Part shown: positions 35,993-45,204 of the stretch, piece by piece | How positions within the stretch are numbered: position 1 is the first letter of the stretch | Layout of the letters: each line of letters starts with the position of its first letter | Assembly (NCBI RefSeq): GCF_028609845.1 | Contig: NZ_CP063191.1 | Location: forward strand, 744,001-808,000 | From: Corynebacterium heidelbergense | Lineage (GTDB): Bacteria; Actinomycetota; Actinomycetes; Mycobacteriales; Mycobacteriaceae | Direction of reading: 5' to 3' | Length of the DNA stretch: 64,000 nt | Program-made: the position numbers and the translations under genes | Notes under the pieces: generated by a model | Database searches by the model: none | What the model saw: only the letters and a program-made list of their open reading frames with translations | Told to the model about the DNA's origin: nothing

Positions 35993-37048
35993 ATGCCCGT
36001 GAGTAGCTCGACGCCGCGCACCCCCTTCGGGCGCCACCGGATAGCCAGCTCCACCATTGACCTAGAGGACCACCTTGCGCTGGCGGTGACGGGTCCAGCC
36101 GACGAGAACCTGCGGGTCGTCGAAGCCGCAGTCGATGCGGACATCCTTACCCGGGGCCAGCAGCTCACCATCCGGGGTGCCGCCGCTGAGGTGGCCCGGG
36201 CCCGGCGGGTGCTGGAGGAGATGGTTAAGCTCGCGCAGCGCGGAACGCCGGTCACCCCGGAGGTCACCCGCTCTGCGATAAACATGGTGGACCGCTCCGC
36301 ACCTTCCCTGGGGGACGCGCTGGGCGAGGCGATCGTGAGCTACCGGGGTAAATCGGTTCGCGCCAAGACCTTGGGGCAACAGGAGTACGTGGATGCCATC
36401 GACGAGCAGACGGTGGTGTTCGGCATTGGCCCGGCCGGTACCGGAAAAACCTACTTGGCGGTCGCCAAGGCGGTCCAGGCCCTTCAGCGCCGCGAGGTCA
36501 CCCGCATCATTCTCACCCGCCCCGCCGTGGAAGCGGGGGAGAAGCTCGGTTTCCTACCAGGCACGCTCACGGAAAAGATTGACCCCTACCTGCGCCCGCT
36601 GCACGACGCGCTGCGGGACATGGTGGACCCGGAGACCATCCCCCGGCTCATGGAGACACAGGTTATCGAGGTCGCCCCGTTGGCCTTCATGCGCGGGCGC
36701 ACGCTCAACGACAGCTTCATAATCCTCGACGAAGCCCAGAACACCACCCCTGCCCAGATGAAAATGTTCCTCACCCGGCTGGGCTTCGGGTCCAAGATGG
36801 TCATTACGGGGGACATGTCCCAGGTGGACCTCCCTGGAAGGCAGCAGTCCGGCCTGGAGGTGGCCCGTCGAATCCTGCGCGGGGTCGATGGCGTCCACAT
36901 CGCTGAGTTCGATAGTGAGGACGTGGTCCGTCATCACCTGGTGGGCCGCATTGTGGACGCCTACGAGGCATATGAGGCGGAGGAAGAGTTACGACGCCAG
37001 GACGCGGGGATCGGGCCCAACGGCATGCAGAAGGGAACAAACCAGTGA
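35993..37048 (+). CDS. phoH: PhoH-family ATPase (YbeZ-like)
   Basis: 351 residues. After an N-terminal RNA-binding-like domain (about 1-110) comes the P-loop ATPase: [37 protein letters not shown], and Walker [20 protein letters not shown], then [13 protein letters not shown]. In other bacteria PhoH/YbeZ works with YbeY and Era in ribosome maturation, matching its neighbours here. The start is ATG 35993 or GTG 35999; the ybeY start overlaps the stop by four bases. Confidence 0.94.
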   Translation: MPVSSSTPRTPFGRHRIASSTIDLEDHLALAVTGPADENLRVVEAAVDADILTRGQQLTIRGAAAEVARARRVLEEMVKLAQRGTPVTPEVTRSAINMVDRSAPSLGDALGEAIVSYRGKSVRAKTLGQQEYVDAIDEQTVVFGIGPAGTGKTYLAVAKAVQALQRREVTRIILTRPAVEAGEKLGFLPGTLTEKIDPYLRPLHDALRDMVDPETIPRLMETQVIEVAPLAFMRGRTLNDSFIILDEAQNTTPAQMKMFLTRLGFGSKMVITGDMSQVDLPGRQQSGLEVARRILRGVDGVHIAEFDSEDVVRHHLVGRIVDAYEAYEAEEELRRQDAGIGPNGMQKGTNQ

Positions 37049-37662
37049 GTATTGAGGTCTTCAACGAGTCTGGCCGGGCTGAGATCAACGAGGAGGAGTT
37101 GATCGACGCTGCCCAATTCGCGCTGTGGACGCTGGACGTCCACTCTGCCGCGGAACTATCCATCCACATCATCGACGAGGAAACGATGGCGGACCTGCAT
37201 AAGCGGTGGATGGACTTGCCTGGGCCCACGGATGTGATGAGTTTCCCCATAGATGAACTCACGCCGGGGTGGGGCAGGAAGGACGGCCCGCCGCCGTCGC
37301 CCGCGATGTTGGGGGACATCATGTTGTGCCCGGACTTTGCCCAGGGGCAGGCGGATCGGGCGGGCCATTCCCTCGGCCACGAGCTGGACCTGTTGACCGT
37401 CCACGGCGTGTTGCACCTGCTGGGTTTCGACCACGGTACGCCGGACGAGGAGCAGCGGATGTTCGCGCTGCAGAATGAGATCCTGGCCAATTGGTACGAC
37501 TCCCAGGCCGAGCGGGGGGTCAGTTTCGGCCCCAAGCCCACCGGCCCCGGTGCCTTCCCCACCGCGGCGCAGCGGGATGATTCCGGCAGCAGCGCGCAGC
37601 AGCCCAGTGAGAAGAGCGAACGCAACGGTGAGAAGAACGATGACAGCAATGCGGCTGAGTAG
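37045..37662 (+). CDS. ybeY: Endoribonuclease YbeY
   Basis: 205 residues from GTG 37045, inside the phoH stop. The zinc site is the [12 protein letters not shown] helix-loop (His-x3-His-x5-His), preceded by [11 protein letters not shown], both diagnostic. YbeY acts in 16S rRNA 3-prime maturation and 70S quality control. The last 45 residues are a polar Ser/Gln/Asn-rich tail not needed by the fold. Era follows 30 bases later; in mycobacteria a CBS-domain membrane gene lies between these two, and here it is absent. Confidence 0.95.
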   Translation: MSIEVFNESGRAEINEEELIDAAQFALWTLDVHSAAELSIHIIDEETMADLHKRWMDLPGPTDVMSFPIDELTPGWGRKDGPPPSPAMLGDIMLCPDFAQGQADRAGHSLGHELDLLTVHGVLHLLGFDHGTPDEEQRMFALQNEILANWYDSQAERGVSFGPKPTGPGAFPTAAQRDDSGSSAQQPSEKSERNGEKNDDSNAAE

Positions 37663-37691
37663 GAAACGCGAGCGAAAGGGAAGAGTGAGCA

Positions 37692-38609
37692 ATGGATAAC
37701 ACCCACACAACCGGGGAGTTCCGCTCGGGTTTCGTCAGCCTCGTGGGGCGCCCCAATACCGGTAAATCCACCCTGATCAACGCGCTGGTCGGGGAGAAGA
37801 TTGCGATCACGGCCAACCAGCCGGAGACCACGCGGCGTCCCATCCGCGGTATCCGGCACGAGGAGGACGCGCAGATCATCCTGGTGGACACCCCCGGACT
37901 GCACCGCCCCCGCACCCTGTTGGGGGAGCGGCTTAACGAATCCGTGAAGGAAACCTACTCGGACGTGGACCTCATCTGTCTGTGCATCCCCGCCGACGAA
38001 AAGGTCGGGCCCGGGGACCGCTGGATTGTTGATGCGCTGGCCCGGTTCGCGCCGACAACGCCGGTCGTGGGCATCGTGACCAAGGTGGATAAGGCCACGA
38101 AGGACGAGACGGGCGAGCGTCTGCTGGAGCTCTACGGACTGCTGGAGGAAAAAGGCGAAGTGGTCCCGGTGTCCGCGATGGAACAAACCCAGCTAGATGT
38201 GCTCGTGGACGTCATCAAGCGCCACCTGCCGGAGGGGCCGAAGTTCTACCCGGACGACCACGTCACGGATGACGATCGGGATACCCGGATGGCGGAGCTG
38301 ATCCGCGAGGCCGCCCTCGACGGTTTGCATGACGAGCTACCGCACTCTGTGGCGGTGGCAATCGACGAGGTCTACGACAACCCCACCCGTGAGGGCGTGT
38401 TGAACATTCACGCAATCATCTACGTGGAGCGGGAAGGGCAGAAGGCGATCCTGCGGGGTAAAGATGGCCGGAGGCTATCCCGGATTACCCACCGGTCGCG
38501 GCTGGAGATCATTGAGCTGTTGGGGACGAACGTCTACCTGGATCTGCGGTTGAAGGTGGCCAAGAATTGGCAGACCGACCCCAAGCAGCTCGGCCGGATG
38601 GGTTTCTGA
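37692..38609 (+). CDS. era: GTPase Era
   Basis: 305 residues. The G motifs are GRPNTGKST, LVDTPGLHRPR and TKVDKATKD. The C-terminal KH domain has AIIYVEREGQKAILRGKDG-type sequence and ends in KNWQTDPKQLGRMGF. Era binds the 3-prime end of 16S rRNA and checks 30S assembly. It completes the phoH-ybeY-era ribosome-maturation run. ATG 37692 has a GGGAAGAG site nine bases upstream. Confidence 0.96.
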   Translation: MDNTHTTGEFRSGFVSLVGRPNTGKSTLINALVGEKIAITANQPETTRRPIRGIRHEEDAQIILVDTPGLHRPRTLLGERLNESVKETYSDVDLICLCIPADEKVGPGDRWIVDALARFAPTTPVVGIVTKVDKATKDETGERLLELYGLLEEKGEVVPVSAMEQTQLDVLVDVIKRHLPEGPKFYPDDHVTDDDRDTRMAELIREAALDGLHDELPHSVAVAIDEVYDNPTREGVLNIHAIIYVEREGQKAILRGKDGRRLSRITHRSRLEIIELLGTNVYLDLRLKVAKNWQTDPKQLGRMGF

Positions 38610-38794
38610 AATCGGAGCTAAACCCCAGGGGGTGGTTTCTTCACCGGCGGAACTACCTTATGTTCGATAAAGTGAATCGGCGCCGATGCGAGACGGGCGC
38701 CTGGCTCTGATTCGAGCTCCCGATCTCCGCTGCCGCCCGAGAACGTTCGACCCCCCGCACGAACCAGTATTCGAAGAAAGGTGTTTGTCCACCG

Positions 38795-40003
38795 ATGACC
38801 ACTCCCCAGGATCCCAACGGCCGCCATGACGGTTCCGCCTCCGACCGCCCTTCGGACAATCATTCTTCGGAGGGTTTCGGCTCCCACGCCGCTGGTGACT
38901 TCGGTAGCACCGGCTCCACTGGTGGTGCCCATTCCGCCGACAACCAGGAGACCCGCAAGCTGAATCTGGGCTCTGGTGACAGCGCCTCGGAGCAGTCCAC
39001 CTCTGGCCCCTCCGGGACCTCCTACCCGGCCAGTCAGTCCGGTCAGGGCGCGCCAGGCGGGTCCTCTTCTTCGGACGCCACCTACGGGGCGCCCTCTCAG
39101 TACGGGTCTGACGCCCAGGGTTCCTTCGGCCAGCAGGGCTACGGGCAGGAAGGTTATGGCCAAGGCGGCTACGGTCAGCAGGGCTCTAGCCAGCAGGGCT
39201 ACGGCCAGCAAAGCTTTGGTCAGGGCAATTACAGCCAGAACACCTATGGCCAGCAAGGCTTCGGCCAACAGGGCTTCGGCCAACAGGGCTACGGCCAGCA
39301 GGGCTTTGGCCAAGGGAGCTATGACCAAAGCGGCTATGGCCAGCAGGGTTACGGGCAGCAGCAGTATGGGCAGTCGCAGTACGGTTCGGCCGCATCCCCC
39401 AACCCGTACACCGCCGGATCGGATTCGGCCCAGGGGGCCGAGGACCGCTCCGCCGAGTCCTCCAGCTCCACAGCCGCAGATTCGTCTGGTTTCAACGGTT
39501 ACAACGCAAACCAGTCCCAGCCCGACTCCTCCGGCAGCTTCCCCGCAGCGAACGGATACGGGGACCAGAGCGCAGCCGCCTACGCCGGCTACGGCCAGCA
39601 GCAGCCGATGGGCATGCCCGCCGGCTACCCCCAGCAGGGCGGACAGGACAACCGCGCCGGGGTAGAGAAGGACTCCTTCTTCAAGGCCCTGTTCGACTTC
39701 AGCTTCACCCGCTACGCCACCCCCAGTGTGGTGAAGGTGCTGTACATCCTGCTCATGATTCTGGTCATGCTCGGGCTCCTCATCTTCCTGGTGTTCCTGC
39801 TCTACGCCGCTACCCAGGATTCTTCGGGCATCATCGCGTTGGTCGTCGGCCTGCCCATCGCGGTCCTGTTGGCACTGTTCTTTGTGGCCATGCACCGGGT
39901 CTACCTGGAAGTCGCCGTTGCCCTGGTGCGCACGGCCCAGTCGGTTCAGAGCATCGACAAGCGCCAGGCAGAAGCCGAGCTCAACCAGACCCCGAAGGAA
40001 TAG
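38795..40003 (+). CDS. DUF4282 membrane protein with a FUS-like Gly/Tyr/Gln low-complexity domain
   Basis: 402 residues from ATG 38795. Residues 1-95 are Ser/Gly/Thr/Asp-rich. Residues about 97-197 are an array of [10 protein letters not shown] and YGQEG units, very like the [Gly/Ser]-Tyr-[Gly/Ser]-Gln repeats of eukaryotic FUS-type prion-like domains. Residues 198-285 are again polar. The C-terminal DUF4282 domain begins [17 protein letters not shown] and carries two membrane helices ([20 protein letters not shown] and a second near residue 340). The N-terminal domain should sit in the cytosol and may self-associate. The next gene, four bases on, is a shorter DUF4282 paralogue. Confidence 0.85.
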   Translation: MTTPQDPNGRHDGSASDRPSDNHSSEGFGSHAAGDFGSTGSTGGAHSADNQETRKLNLGSGDSASEQSTSGPSGTSYPASQSGQGAPGGSSSSDATYGAPSQYGSDAQGSFGQQGYGQEGYGQGGYGQQGSSQQGYGQQSFGQGNYSQNTYGQQGFGQQGFGQQGYGQQGFGQGSYDQSGYGQQGYGQQQYGQSQYGSAASPNPYTAGSDSAQGAEDRSAESSSSTAADSSGFNGYNANQSQPDSSGSFPAANGYGDQSAAAYAGYGQQQPMGMPAGYPQQGGQDNRAGVEKDSFFKALFDFSFTRYATPSVVKVLYILLMILVMLGLLIFLVFLLYAATQDSSGIIALVVGLPIAVLLALFFVAMHRVYLEVAVALVRTAQSVQSIDKRQAEAELNQTPKE

Positions 40004-40006
40004 CTC

Positions 40007-40627
40007 ATGGCTACCAACTCCCCACATCACGTGGGCGGTCCGGAGCCTACGCCCAACTTTGCCCCCACTCAGGGAGCTAACGCCATCGGCCCCCAACCGG
40101 GATGGGTGCCGCCCGTAGGTTCCAAAGGGGATAAGTTCCTTACCGCCTTGGCAGACTTCGGCTTCACCAAATACGTCACCCCCACTGTGTTGAAGGTGCT
40201 CTACGCGCTGGGAATCGTCGTTATCGTGGCCAACCTCCTGCTCAGCACGATATTTGCCGGATTCAACCCCACTAACTCCTTCGGAGCGGATTTCGGAATA
40301 GCCTCCTCCGATTCCTTCACCAGCGGGGCATTCGGCCTCGATACTCCGGAGGGGGAGTGCCTCGGCACGACCCAGCGCTACTCCACGGATGAGCCGTCCG
40401 AACTGGACCCATTCACCGACACCTACCGGCTCTGCCCCGAGGAGCACAGCGGCTTCTCCTTTTCCGATATGGGCATCCAGTTCGTGCAGTCCCTCATTGA
40501 GGGCTTCATCGATCTGCTGGTCCTGCGGATCACCCTGGAGGTGTGCGCTGCGGTGGTGAACACTGCCCGGGCTTGGCAGAACATCCAACGCCGGGCACAG
40601 CAGCGCGGCGCGGGGTCGGTGGCCTAG
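40007..40627 (+). CDS. DUF4282 membrane protein (short paralogue)
   Basis: 206 residues. After a 40-residue Pro/Gly-rich start, GDKFLTALADFGFTKYVTP repeats the DUF4282 entry motif of the upstream protein, followed by a first membrane helix (LYALGIVVIVANLLLS). An inserted loop with two Cys (GECLG and RLCPE) lies outside the helix pair, and a second helix follows near residue 165. Function unknown. The tight spacing and shared domain point to a tandem duplication whose products may form a complex. Confidence 0.82.
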   Translation: MATNSPHHVGGPEPTPNFAPTQGANAIGPQPGWVPPVGSKGDKFLTALADFGFTKYVTPTVLKVLYALGIVVIVANLLLSTIFAGFNPTNSFGADFGIASSDSFTSGAFGLDTPEGECLGTTQRYSTDEPSELDPFTDTYRLCPEEHSGFSFSDMGIQFVQSLIEGFIDLLVLRITLEVCAAVVNTARAWQNIQRRAQQRGAGSVA

Positions 40628-40633
40628 GAGCGC

Positions 40634-41404
40634 ATGTCAGCTGCACCGGCGCGCCGCTCCTGGCGTCCTACCCGGCCCAACTACCGTGACCAGGCATTCG
40701 TCGTGCGTTCCCACAAGCTGGGCGAGGCGGACCTCATCCTGGTGTTGTTGACAAGGGAGCACGGCGTTGTCCGAGGTGTGGCCAAGGGCATTCGGAAAAC
40801 CAAATCCCGGTTCGGTTCACGGCTGGACCGGTTTTCCCGTGTGGACGTGCAGCTCTACCCCGGGCGGAACCTGGCGAATATTACGGATGCGGCGACCGTC
40901 GCTACCTATGCCGCCGCGATCGTTGCGGATCCGGATCGCTACTTTGCGGGGGTGGCGATGCTGGAGATGTCCCAGTACTTCGGTGCAGCGGAGGGGGCTG
41001 GGCAGGCCGTGTTTACGTACCTTGACGCGGCTCTGGCCCGACTGGCTGGGCCGGAGGGGGACCTGCCGCCCGTCTGCGTTGCCGACGGTTTCGTGCTGCG
41101 ATGCCTAGAGGAGACCGGGTGGATGCCGAGCCTGGTGGACTGCTCCCAGTGCGGCAAGCCGGGCCCCCACCGGGCCTTCCACCCCGCAGCCGGGGGAGCG
41201 GTGTGCGTGACCTGCCGTCCACCGGGTTCGGCCACGCCCCCGCCGCAGGCCGTCCGGTTGTTGTGGCTGCTGTGGCAGGGCCGATTGGGCACCGCTGAGA
41301 CCGTGGCTCGGGAGCCTGGGATAGCTGCCGCGGCTCATCAACTGCTAGTTAGCCACGTGCGGCATCAGGTGGATGTGCCCGCAACAGCCTACGGTTCGCT
41401 GTGA
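40634..41404 (+). CDS. recO: DNA repair protein RecO
   Basis: 256 residues. An N-terminal OB fold (RDQAFVVRSHKLGEADLILVLLTREHG) is followed by helices and a Cys4 zinc site: CSQCGKPG and CVTCRP. RecO loads RecA on SSB-coated gaps with RecR. The C-terminus ends with HVRHQVDVPATAYGSL. It follows the DUF4282 pair by six bases and precedes uppS. Confidence 0.93.
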   Translation: MSAAPARRSWRPTRPNYRDQAFVVRSHKLGEADLILVLLTREHGVVRGVAKGIRKTKSRFGSRLDRFSRVDVQLYPGRNLANITDAATVATYAAAIVADPDRYFAGVAMLEMSQYFGAAEGAGQAVFTYLDAALARLAGPEGDLPPVCVADGFVLRCLEETGWMPSLVDCSQCGKPGPHRAFHPAAGGAVCVTCRPPGSATPPPQAVRLLWLLWQGRLGTAETVAREPGIAAAAHQLLVSHVRHQVDVPATAYGSL

Positions 41405-41497
41405 GCCGCCTTATGCGGTGTACTCCGGGGTGCCGCGCCTTGTGACGAATCCAGGCCCCTGCATGATTCGATGGGAACCCTGGCACAATAGTCCGAT

Positions 41498-42265
41498 GTG
41501 ACCATCCCCGAAACCCCACCCACGCCGACCGGCCCCAGCCGTGAGGAGATCCCGGTACCCCTGCGGCCGCGCCACATAGCCATCGTCATGGACGGCAACG
41601 GCAGATGGGCCCAGGAGCGGGGGCTGCCGCGCACAGAGGGCCACCGGCGCGGGGAAAAAGTGCTGCTCTCCCTAGTGGAGGAATGCCTTGCCATGGGCGT
41701 GGAGGCGCTGAGCGCCTACGCCTTCTCTACGGAGAACTGGCGCCGGTCCACGGAGGAAGTGCGGTTCCTTATGGGCTTCAACCGGGATGTGCTTCGCCGC
41801 CAGCGCGACTACCTGGATAGCCTCGGGGTGCGCATCCGCTGGGCCGGACGGCGCCCGCGGTTGTGGCGCTCGGTGATCACGGAGCTGGAGCGGGCGGAGC
41901 AACAGACCCGTAACAACACAAAGATGACCTTGTACATGTGTGTGAACTATGGGGGCCGGGCAGAAATTGTGGATGCGGCCCGGCACCTGGCCGAAGATGT
42001 TCGCTCTGGGAAGGTGGCGGCCCGCAGCATTTCAGAGGATCTGTTCGCTAGCTATCTGGACGAGCCGGACATGCCCGACGTGGACCTTTTCCTGCGTCCT
42101 TCTGGAGAGCAAAGGACGAGCAACTTCCTGCCCTGGCAGTCCGTGTACGCGGAGATGGTGTACCAGGATGTGTTGTTCCCGGATTATCGGCCGGAGCATC
42201 TGCGCGCCGCGATGTTGGAGTTTGCGCGGCGGGATCGGCGGTTCGGCGGTTATGGGAAGAAGTGA
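41498..42265 (+). CDS. uppS: Polyprenyl (decaprenyl) diphosphate synthase
   Basis: 255 residues from GTG 41498. The cis-prenyltransferase motifs are present: [21 protein letters not shown] with the catalytic Asp, [23 protein letters not shown], and [17 protein letters not shown]. It makes the C50 cis-polyprenyl diphosphate carrier for arabinogalactan and peptidoglycan. An AATAGT-like -10 box about ten bases before the GTG, with no ribosome binding site, suggests a leaderless message. Confidence 0.94.
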   Translation: MTIPETPPTPTGPSREEIPVPLRPRHIAIVMDGNGRWAQERGLPRTEGHRRGEKVLLSLVEECLAMGVEALSAYAFSTENWRRSTEEVRFLMGFNRDVLRRQRDYLDSLGVRIRWAGRRPRLWRSVITELERAEQQTRNNTKMTLYMCVNYGGRAEIVDAARHLAEDVRSGKVAARSISEDLFASYLDEPDMPDVDLFLRPSGEQRTSNFLPWQSVYAEMVYQDVLFPDYRPEHLRAAMLEFARRDRRFGGYGKK

Positions 42266-42314
42266 CCACGGCTGGCTTGCGGGCCCGCAGGAAAGCGCAG
42301 GGGAGTAGGCAGCT

Positions 42315-43406
42315 ATGAGCGAGCAGATGCACCGGTCGGAGCCGACGCGGCGGCAGATCAACCGCTGGCGCCAGTACCTGGCCAACGAACGCGCCGAGGG
42401 TGCCTTGTACCGGGAGATCGCGCGCAAGCGCACCGGGGAGGAACGGGAAATCCTGCTGTCCATCGCCGAGGCGGAGTCCCGCCACGAGGCCTACTGGCGC
42501 AATCGGTTGGGGGAGCATGTTGGCCTGCCCCGGAAGGCGTCTCTGGGGACCCGGATGATGGCATGGATGGCCAAGCGGTTCGGTACCTTCTTCGTTTTGG
42601 CGCTCATGCAGTCGGCGGAGGCGCGGAACAAATATGTTGATGATGTGGACGCCAGCGACCAGATCGCAGCCGATGAGGCCATCCATGCCGAGATTGTCCG
42701 CGGGCTGGCGGCGCGGGGGCGGGCGCGGATGTCCGGGGACTTCAGGGCGGCAGTCTTCGGTGCTAACGACGGGCTCGTGAGCAACCTGGCGCTGGTGTTG
42801 GGCATGGTGGGGTCCGGGGCCTCCGCGCATGTTGTTTTGGTCACGGGTTTGGCCGGGTTGCTGGCCGGCGCACTGTCGATGGCGGCTGGGGAGTATGTCT
42901 CCGTGACCTCCCAGCAAGAGCTGTTGGCCGCAAACCGGCCGGACCCCGAGGCGGCGGGGGCGTTGCCGAAGCTCGACGTTCAGGCCAACGAGCTGGAGCT
43001 AGTGTACCGGGCGCGGGGGATGACGCCGGAGGATGCTCAGCTCAAAGCACAACGCGCCTTCGAGGCGATCCGGGAGCGGGAGGAGGCTGCCGAGGGTGCA
43101 ATCGATGTTGAACCTCGGGAGGAGGACCACGGAGGTTCTGGGCTGTCCGCGGCGCTCTCCAGTTTCCTCTGTTTTGGTGTGGGTGCTTTGATTCCGGTGC
43201 TGCCCTACATCTTCGGGGCCTCCGGGGCAGTGGCGGCCTGGATCGCTGGCGTGTTGGTCTCCCTGGCTCTGCTGTTCACGGGGGCCACGGTCGGGCTGCT
43301 GTCCGGGGTGGCGCCGGGCAAGAGGGCGCTGCGTCAGCTCCTCATCGGCATCGGTGCGGCCGGGGTGACCTTCGGGCTGGGGTCCATCTTCAACGTCAGC
43401 GTCTAG
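42315..43406 (+). CDS. Ferritin-like plus VIT1 iron/manganese exporter (MbfA type)
   Basis: 363 residues in two parts. Residues 1-130 form a ferritin-like helical domain with Glu and His ligands (YLANERAEGALYREIA, then EAESRHEAYW, then ADEAIHAEIV). Residues 140-363 are a VIT1/CCC1 transporter: FGANDGLVSNLALVLG, AGLLAGALSMAAGEYVSV, and three more membrane helices. Bacterial MbfA proteins of this layout export iron. It lies tail to tail with zur; regulation by iron or peroxide is possible but no operator was seen. Confidence 0.88.
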   Translation: MSEQMHRSEPTRRQINRWRQYLANERAEGALYREIARKRTGEEREILLSIAEAESRHEAYWRNRLGEHVGLPRKASLGTRMMAWMAKRFGTFFVLALMQSAEARNKYVDDVDASDQIAADEAIHAEIVRGLAARGRARMSGDFRAAVFGANDGLVSNLALVLGMVGSGASAHVVLVTGLAGLLAGALSMAAGEYVSVTSQQELLAANRPDPEAAGALPKLDVQANELELVYRARGMTPEDAQLKAQRAFEAIREREEAAEGAIDVEPREEDHGGSGLSAALSSFLCFGVGALIPVLPYIFGASGAVAAWIAGVLVSLALLFTGATVGLLSGVAPGKRALRQLLIGIGAAGVTFGLGSIFNVSV

Positions 43407-43456
43407 GGGACCCAGCCAAACGGGGGAGTGTCACCACCGGCATGCAGGAGCGTTCG

Positions 43457-43879
43457 CTACCGACTGCGGCAGTCCTGGCACAGACCGAAGATCTCCGCAG
43501 TGTGACCGGTCTTCTCGAAGCCGTGGGCCGCGGCGGTATCTTGAGCCCACTGCTCCACGGGCCCCCCGTCGATCTCCACGGTGCGCCGACACGAGGTGCA
43601 CACCAGGTGGTGGTGGTGGGTGTCCGTGGCACAGCTGCGGTAGAGGGTTTCCCCCGAGTCGTCGTGGAGGGTGTCTATAACCCCCATCTCGTGTAACTGC
43701 TGCAGGGTCCGATACACGGTGGTGAGCCCCACCTTTTGTCCACGGTTAGTGAGCCGCAGGTGGATGTCCTGAGCGCTGGCGAACTCCACTACCTCATCGA
43801 GGACATCCACTACAGCAGCCCGTTGGCGGGTGTTGCGTTGGCCGATCTTGATGTTTCGCTTTGGGGTGGTGGCTGGCAT
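43457..43879 (-). CDS. zur: Zinc uptake regulator Zur (Fur family)
   Basis: 140 residues. The winged helix has TRQRAAVVDVLDE and QKVGLTTVYRTLQQLHEMG. The zinc sites are DTHHHHLVCTSCRR and IFGLCQDCRS, two Cys pairs typical of Zur. It represses zinc uptake genes when zinc is bound. In mycobacteria zur (furB) is paired with smtB; no ArsR/SmtB gene is seen here. The minus-strand leader probably begins near 44062 and holds an 8-base hairpin and a run of nine G. Confidence 0.92.
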   Translation of the reverse strand: MPATTPKRNIKIGQRNTRQRAAVVDVLDEVVEFASAQDIHLRLTNRGQKVGLTTVYRTLQQLHEMGVIDTLHDDSGETLYRSCATDTHHHHLVCTSCRRTVEIDGGPVEQWAQDTAAAHGFEKTGHTAEIFGLCQDCRSR

Positions 43880-43988
43880 AAAACCTTCGTTTCAAGTTTC
43901 CCGGGGGAGGGGCGATCGATGGTCCTGAGGAGCCCGACGGGCTGTCTCATGCAAGAACCGACGGGCTGGTGCGCGCGGGAGGTGCTGC

Positions 43989-44037
43989 GGGGGGGGGATG
44001 TCGTCCCCAAGTGAAGTGTGAGGTGGGAGCCTCACAC
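43989..44037 (-). promoter_or_regulatory. Zur leader elements: hairpin and nine-base G tract
   Basis: GTGTGAGG (44016-44023) and CCTCACAC (44030-44037) form a perfect 8-base stem with a 6-base loop. A run of nine G lies at 43989-43997 on the plus strand (C on the zur message). Both sit 110-160 bases upstream of the zur start. There is no T-run, so a terminator is unlikely; an operator or leader fold is possible. Confidence 0.4.
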
Positions 44038-44068
44038 GGTCGCACTGGGCATCGCGTTCCGGTTTCGA

Positions 44069-44097
44069 TCTTAACCCCGTCACGTACTGATTTTCAA
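44069..44097 (-). promoter_or_regulatory. Candidate zur promoter
   Basis: On the minus strand TTGAAA (44097-44092), 17 bases, then TTAAGA (44074-44069) make a plausible -35/-10 pair reading toward zur. A second TTATTGAAA lies 11 bases further upstream (one helical turn), overlapping the -35 region as a direct repeat. Apart from this and the leader elements, the gap 43880-44284 holds no gene that I can support. Confidence 0.4.
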
Positions 44098-44284
44098 TAA
44101 AGTTTCAATAAGATCTGGCGTTTCTTCTACGAGATGCGCCGTCCATACGTCGGTCGCTCCTCCGGGAACAAAGAGTGTGAACGTGTGCGACCGCAGCGGC
44201 CTGCGACACGCACGGCCCCGATGCCTCCACCCGCTACAATCCGTGCAGCTCACAGCGCATTCGGAGAACATACACTAAGGAAAT

Positions 44285-44314
44285 TTGACACTCTCCGTCT
44301 AACCCGATTACATT
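44285..44314 (+). promoter_or_regulatory. Promoter of the 6C RNA
   Basis: TTGACA (44285-44290), an 18-base spacer and TACATT (44309-44314) place the start at about A44321, exactly where the outer stem of the RNA begins. Confidence 0.7.
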
Positions 44315-44320
44315 CGGCAT

Positions 44321-44448
44321 AGTTCCTCAGGGACGGCGTAATCCCCCCCCTCGCTCGTCCCAACTACGAGGAACAGGCCCCATTCACTTCGGTGAACAGC
44401 GTGGCCGGGACCTGCGGTCAACCCCCCCCTATCCGCAGGTCCTTTTTT
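44321..44448 (+). ncRNA. 6C RNA
   Basis: A non-coding RNA with the two C-rich hairpins that define the 6C family. Hairpin one: outer stem GTTCCTC/GAGGAAC (44322-44328 with 44368-44374), inner stem GGGACG-GCG/CGC-T-CGTCCC, and a loop with eight C (44343-44350). A small UUCG hairpin, TTCAC-ttcg-GTGAA, sits between. Hairpin two: GGACCTGCGG/CCGCAGGTCC (44408-44417 with 44433-44442), a loop with eight C, then six T, which also ends transcription. 6C RNAs are found in most actinobacteria; the C loops are thought to pair with G-rich ribosome binding sites and they respond to stress. The promoter just upstream supports an independent transcript of about 128 bases. Confidence 0.92.
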
Positions 44449-44571
44449 ATGCTTAAGTCAAGCTGCGGAACAGCGCCTCAACTGGCGAACAGATTCGTTC
44501 GAACAGCGTCGTTCTTGCGAACGACCCTGGGGCCGCAGATCGGGCTGAAACACGCTTTCGGGTGCGGGGGT

Positions 44572-45118
44572 CTAGCCGCCGTGGTGCGCGAGAAGTTCGA
44601 GGATCACGACGAAGCCGCCCAAGGTGCCCTCGGTGCCGAGAATCAGAGGCCGCTGCCACCAGGTCAATGGCAGTCTGCGTACCGCGAAATAGCCGGAGAG
44701 AACCAGGGTGGTCAAGGCGAGGGCCACACACGTACAGGGCATGAGGAACACTGACCAACTGAAACACCGCGGCCAGGAGCACGGCGAGAACTGGAGTGAT
44801 CGTGGACAGGGAAGCGAGTGATATCGCATCCTGCATGGCGATCTCGGGGCGGCCCAGCCACCTCTGGTGGGCAACGAGATGGGCTATCAGTTCCGCCGTG
44901 AACACGGCCGCACTCGCCGACGGCGGATGGGCACCCAAGGCCAAGCACGCCGCGAGAGTTGTAAACGCGATATAGATGCGCTCCTTCAGCAGATCGACGC
45001 GAAGTGCCCCGGCATCGCCCCGGTAGTTGCGGCTCAACCACCCATGCCAGCGGCTGCTGCCAGTGGGCGGGGAGGTGCTGGGTGCGCGGTTGTTGGTGGC
45101 GTCGTTCATAAACCCCAA
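44572..45118 (-). pseudogene. Frameshifted multi-helix membrane protein gene
   Basis: From ATG 45118 the frame encodes a hydrophobic protein (ERIYIAFTTLAACLALG, ISLASLSTITPVLAVLL). Near 44750 it passes into an Arg-rich, unlikely sequence. The alternative frame from that point continues the membrane pattern (CVALALTTLVLSGYFAV, then LGGFVVILELLAHHGG) and stops at 44572. Joining the two gives a sensible four- or five-helix protein of about 180 residues. So this is one gene broken by a single frameshift, or a sequencing error. The family was not recognised. It is divergent from glyS. Confidence 0.65.
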
Positions 45119-45204
45119 GTGTCCCGCGAAGGAGCGCCGGGAGCACTGCGGTTAGGATGTAGGGGATATTCGAACAGCAGCAACCGACAGGAGAAATGCT
45201 GACA

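Noticed and set aside
35907..36002. 31-codon frame with an LPSTG string upstream of phoH
   Set aside because: No good ribosome binding site and no signal peptide or membrane tail; LPSTG is a chance match. The region fits a promoter and short leader better.
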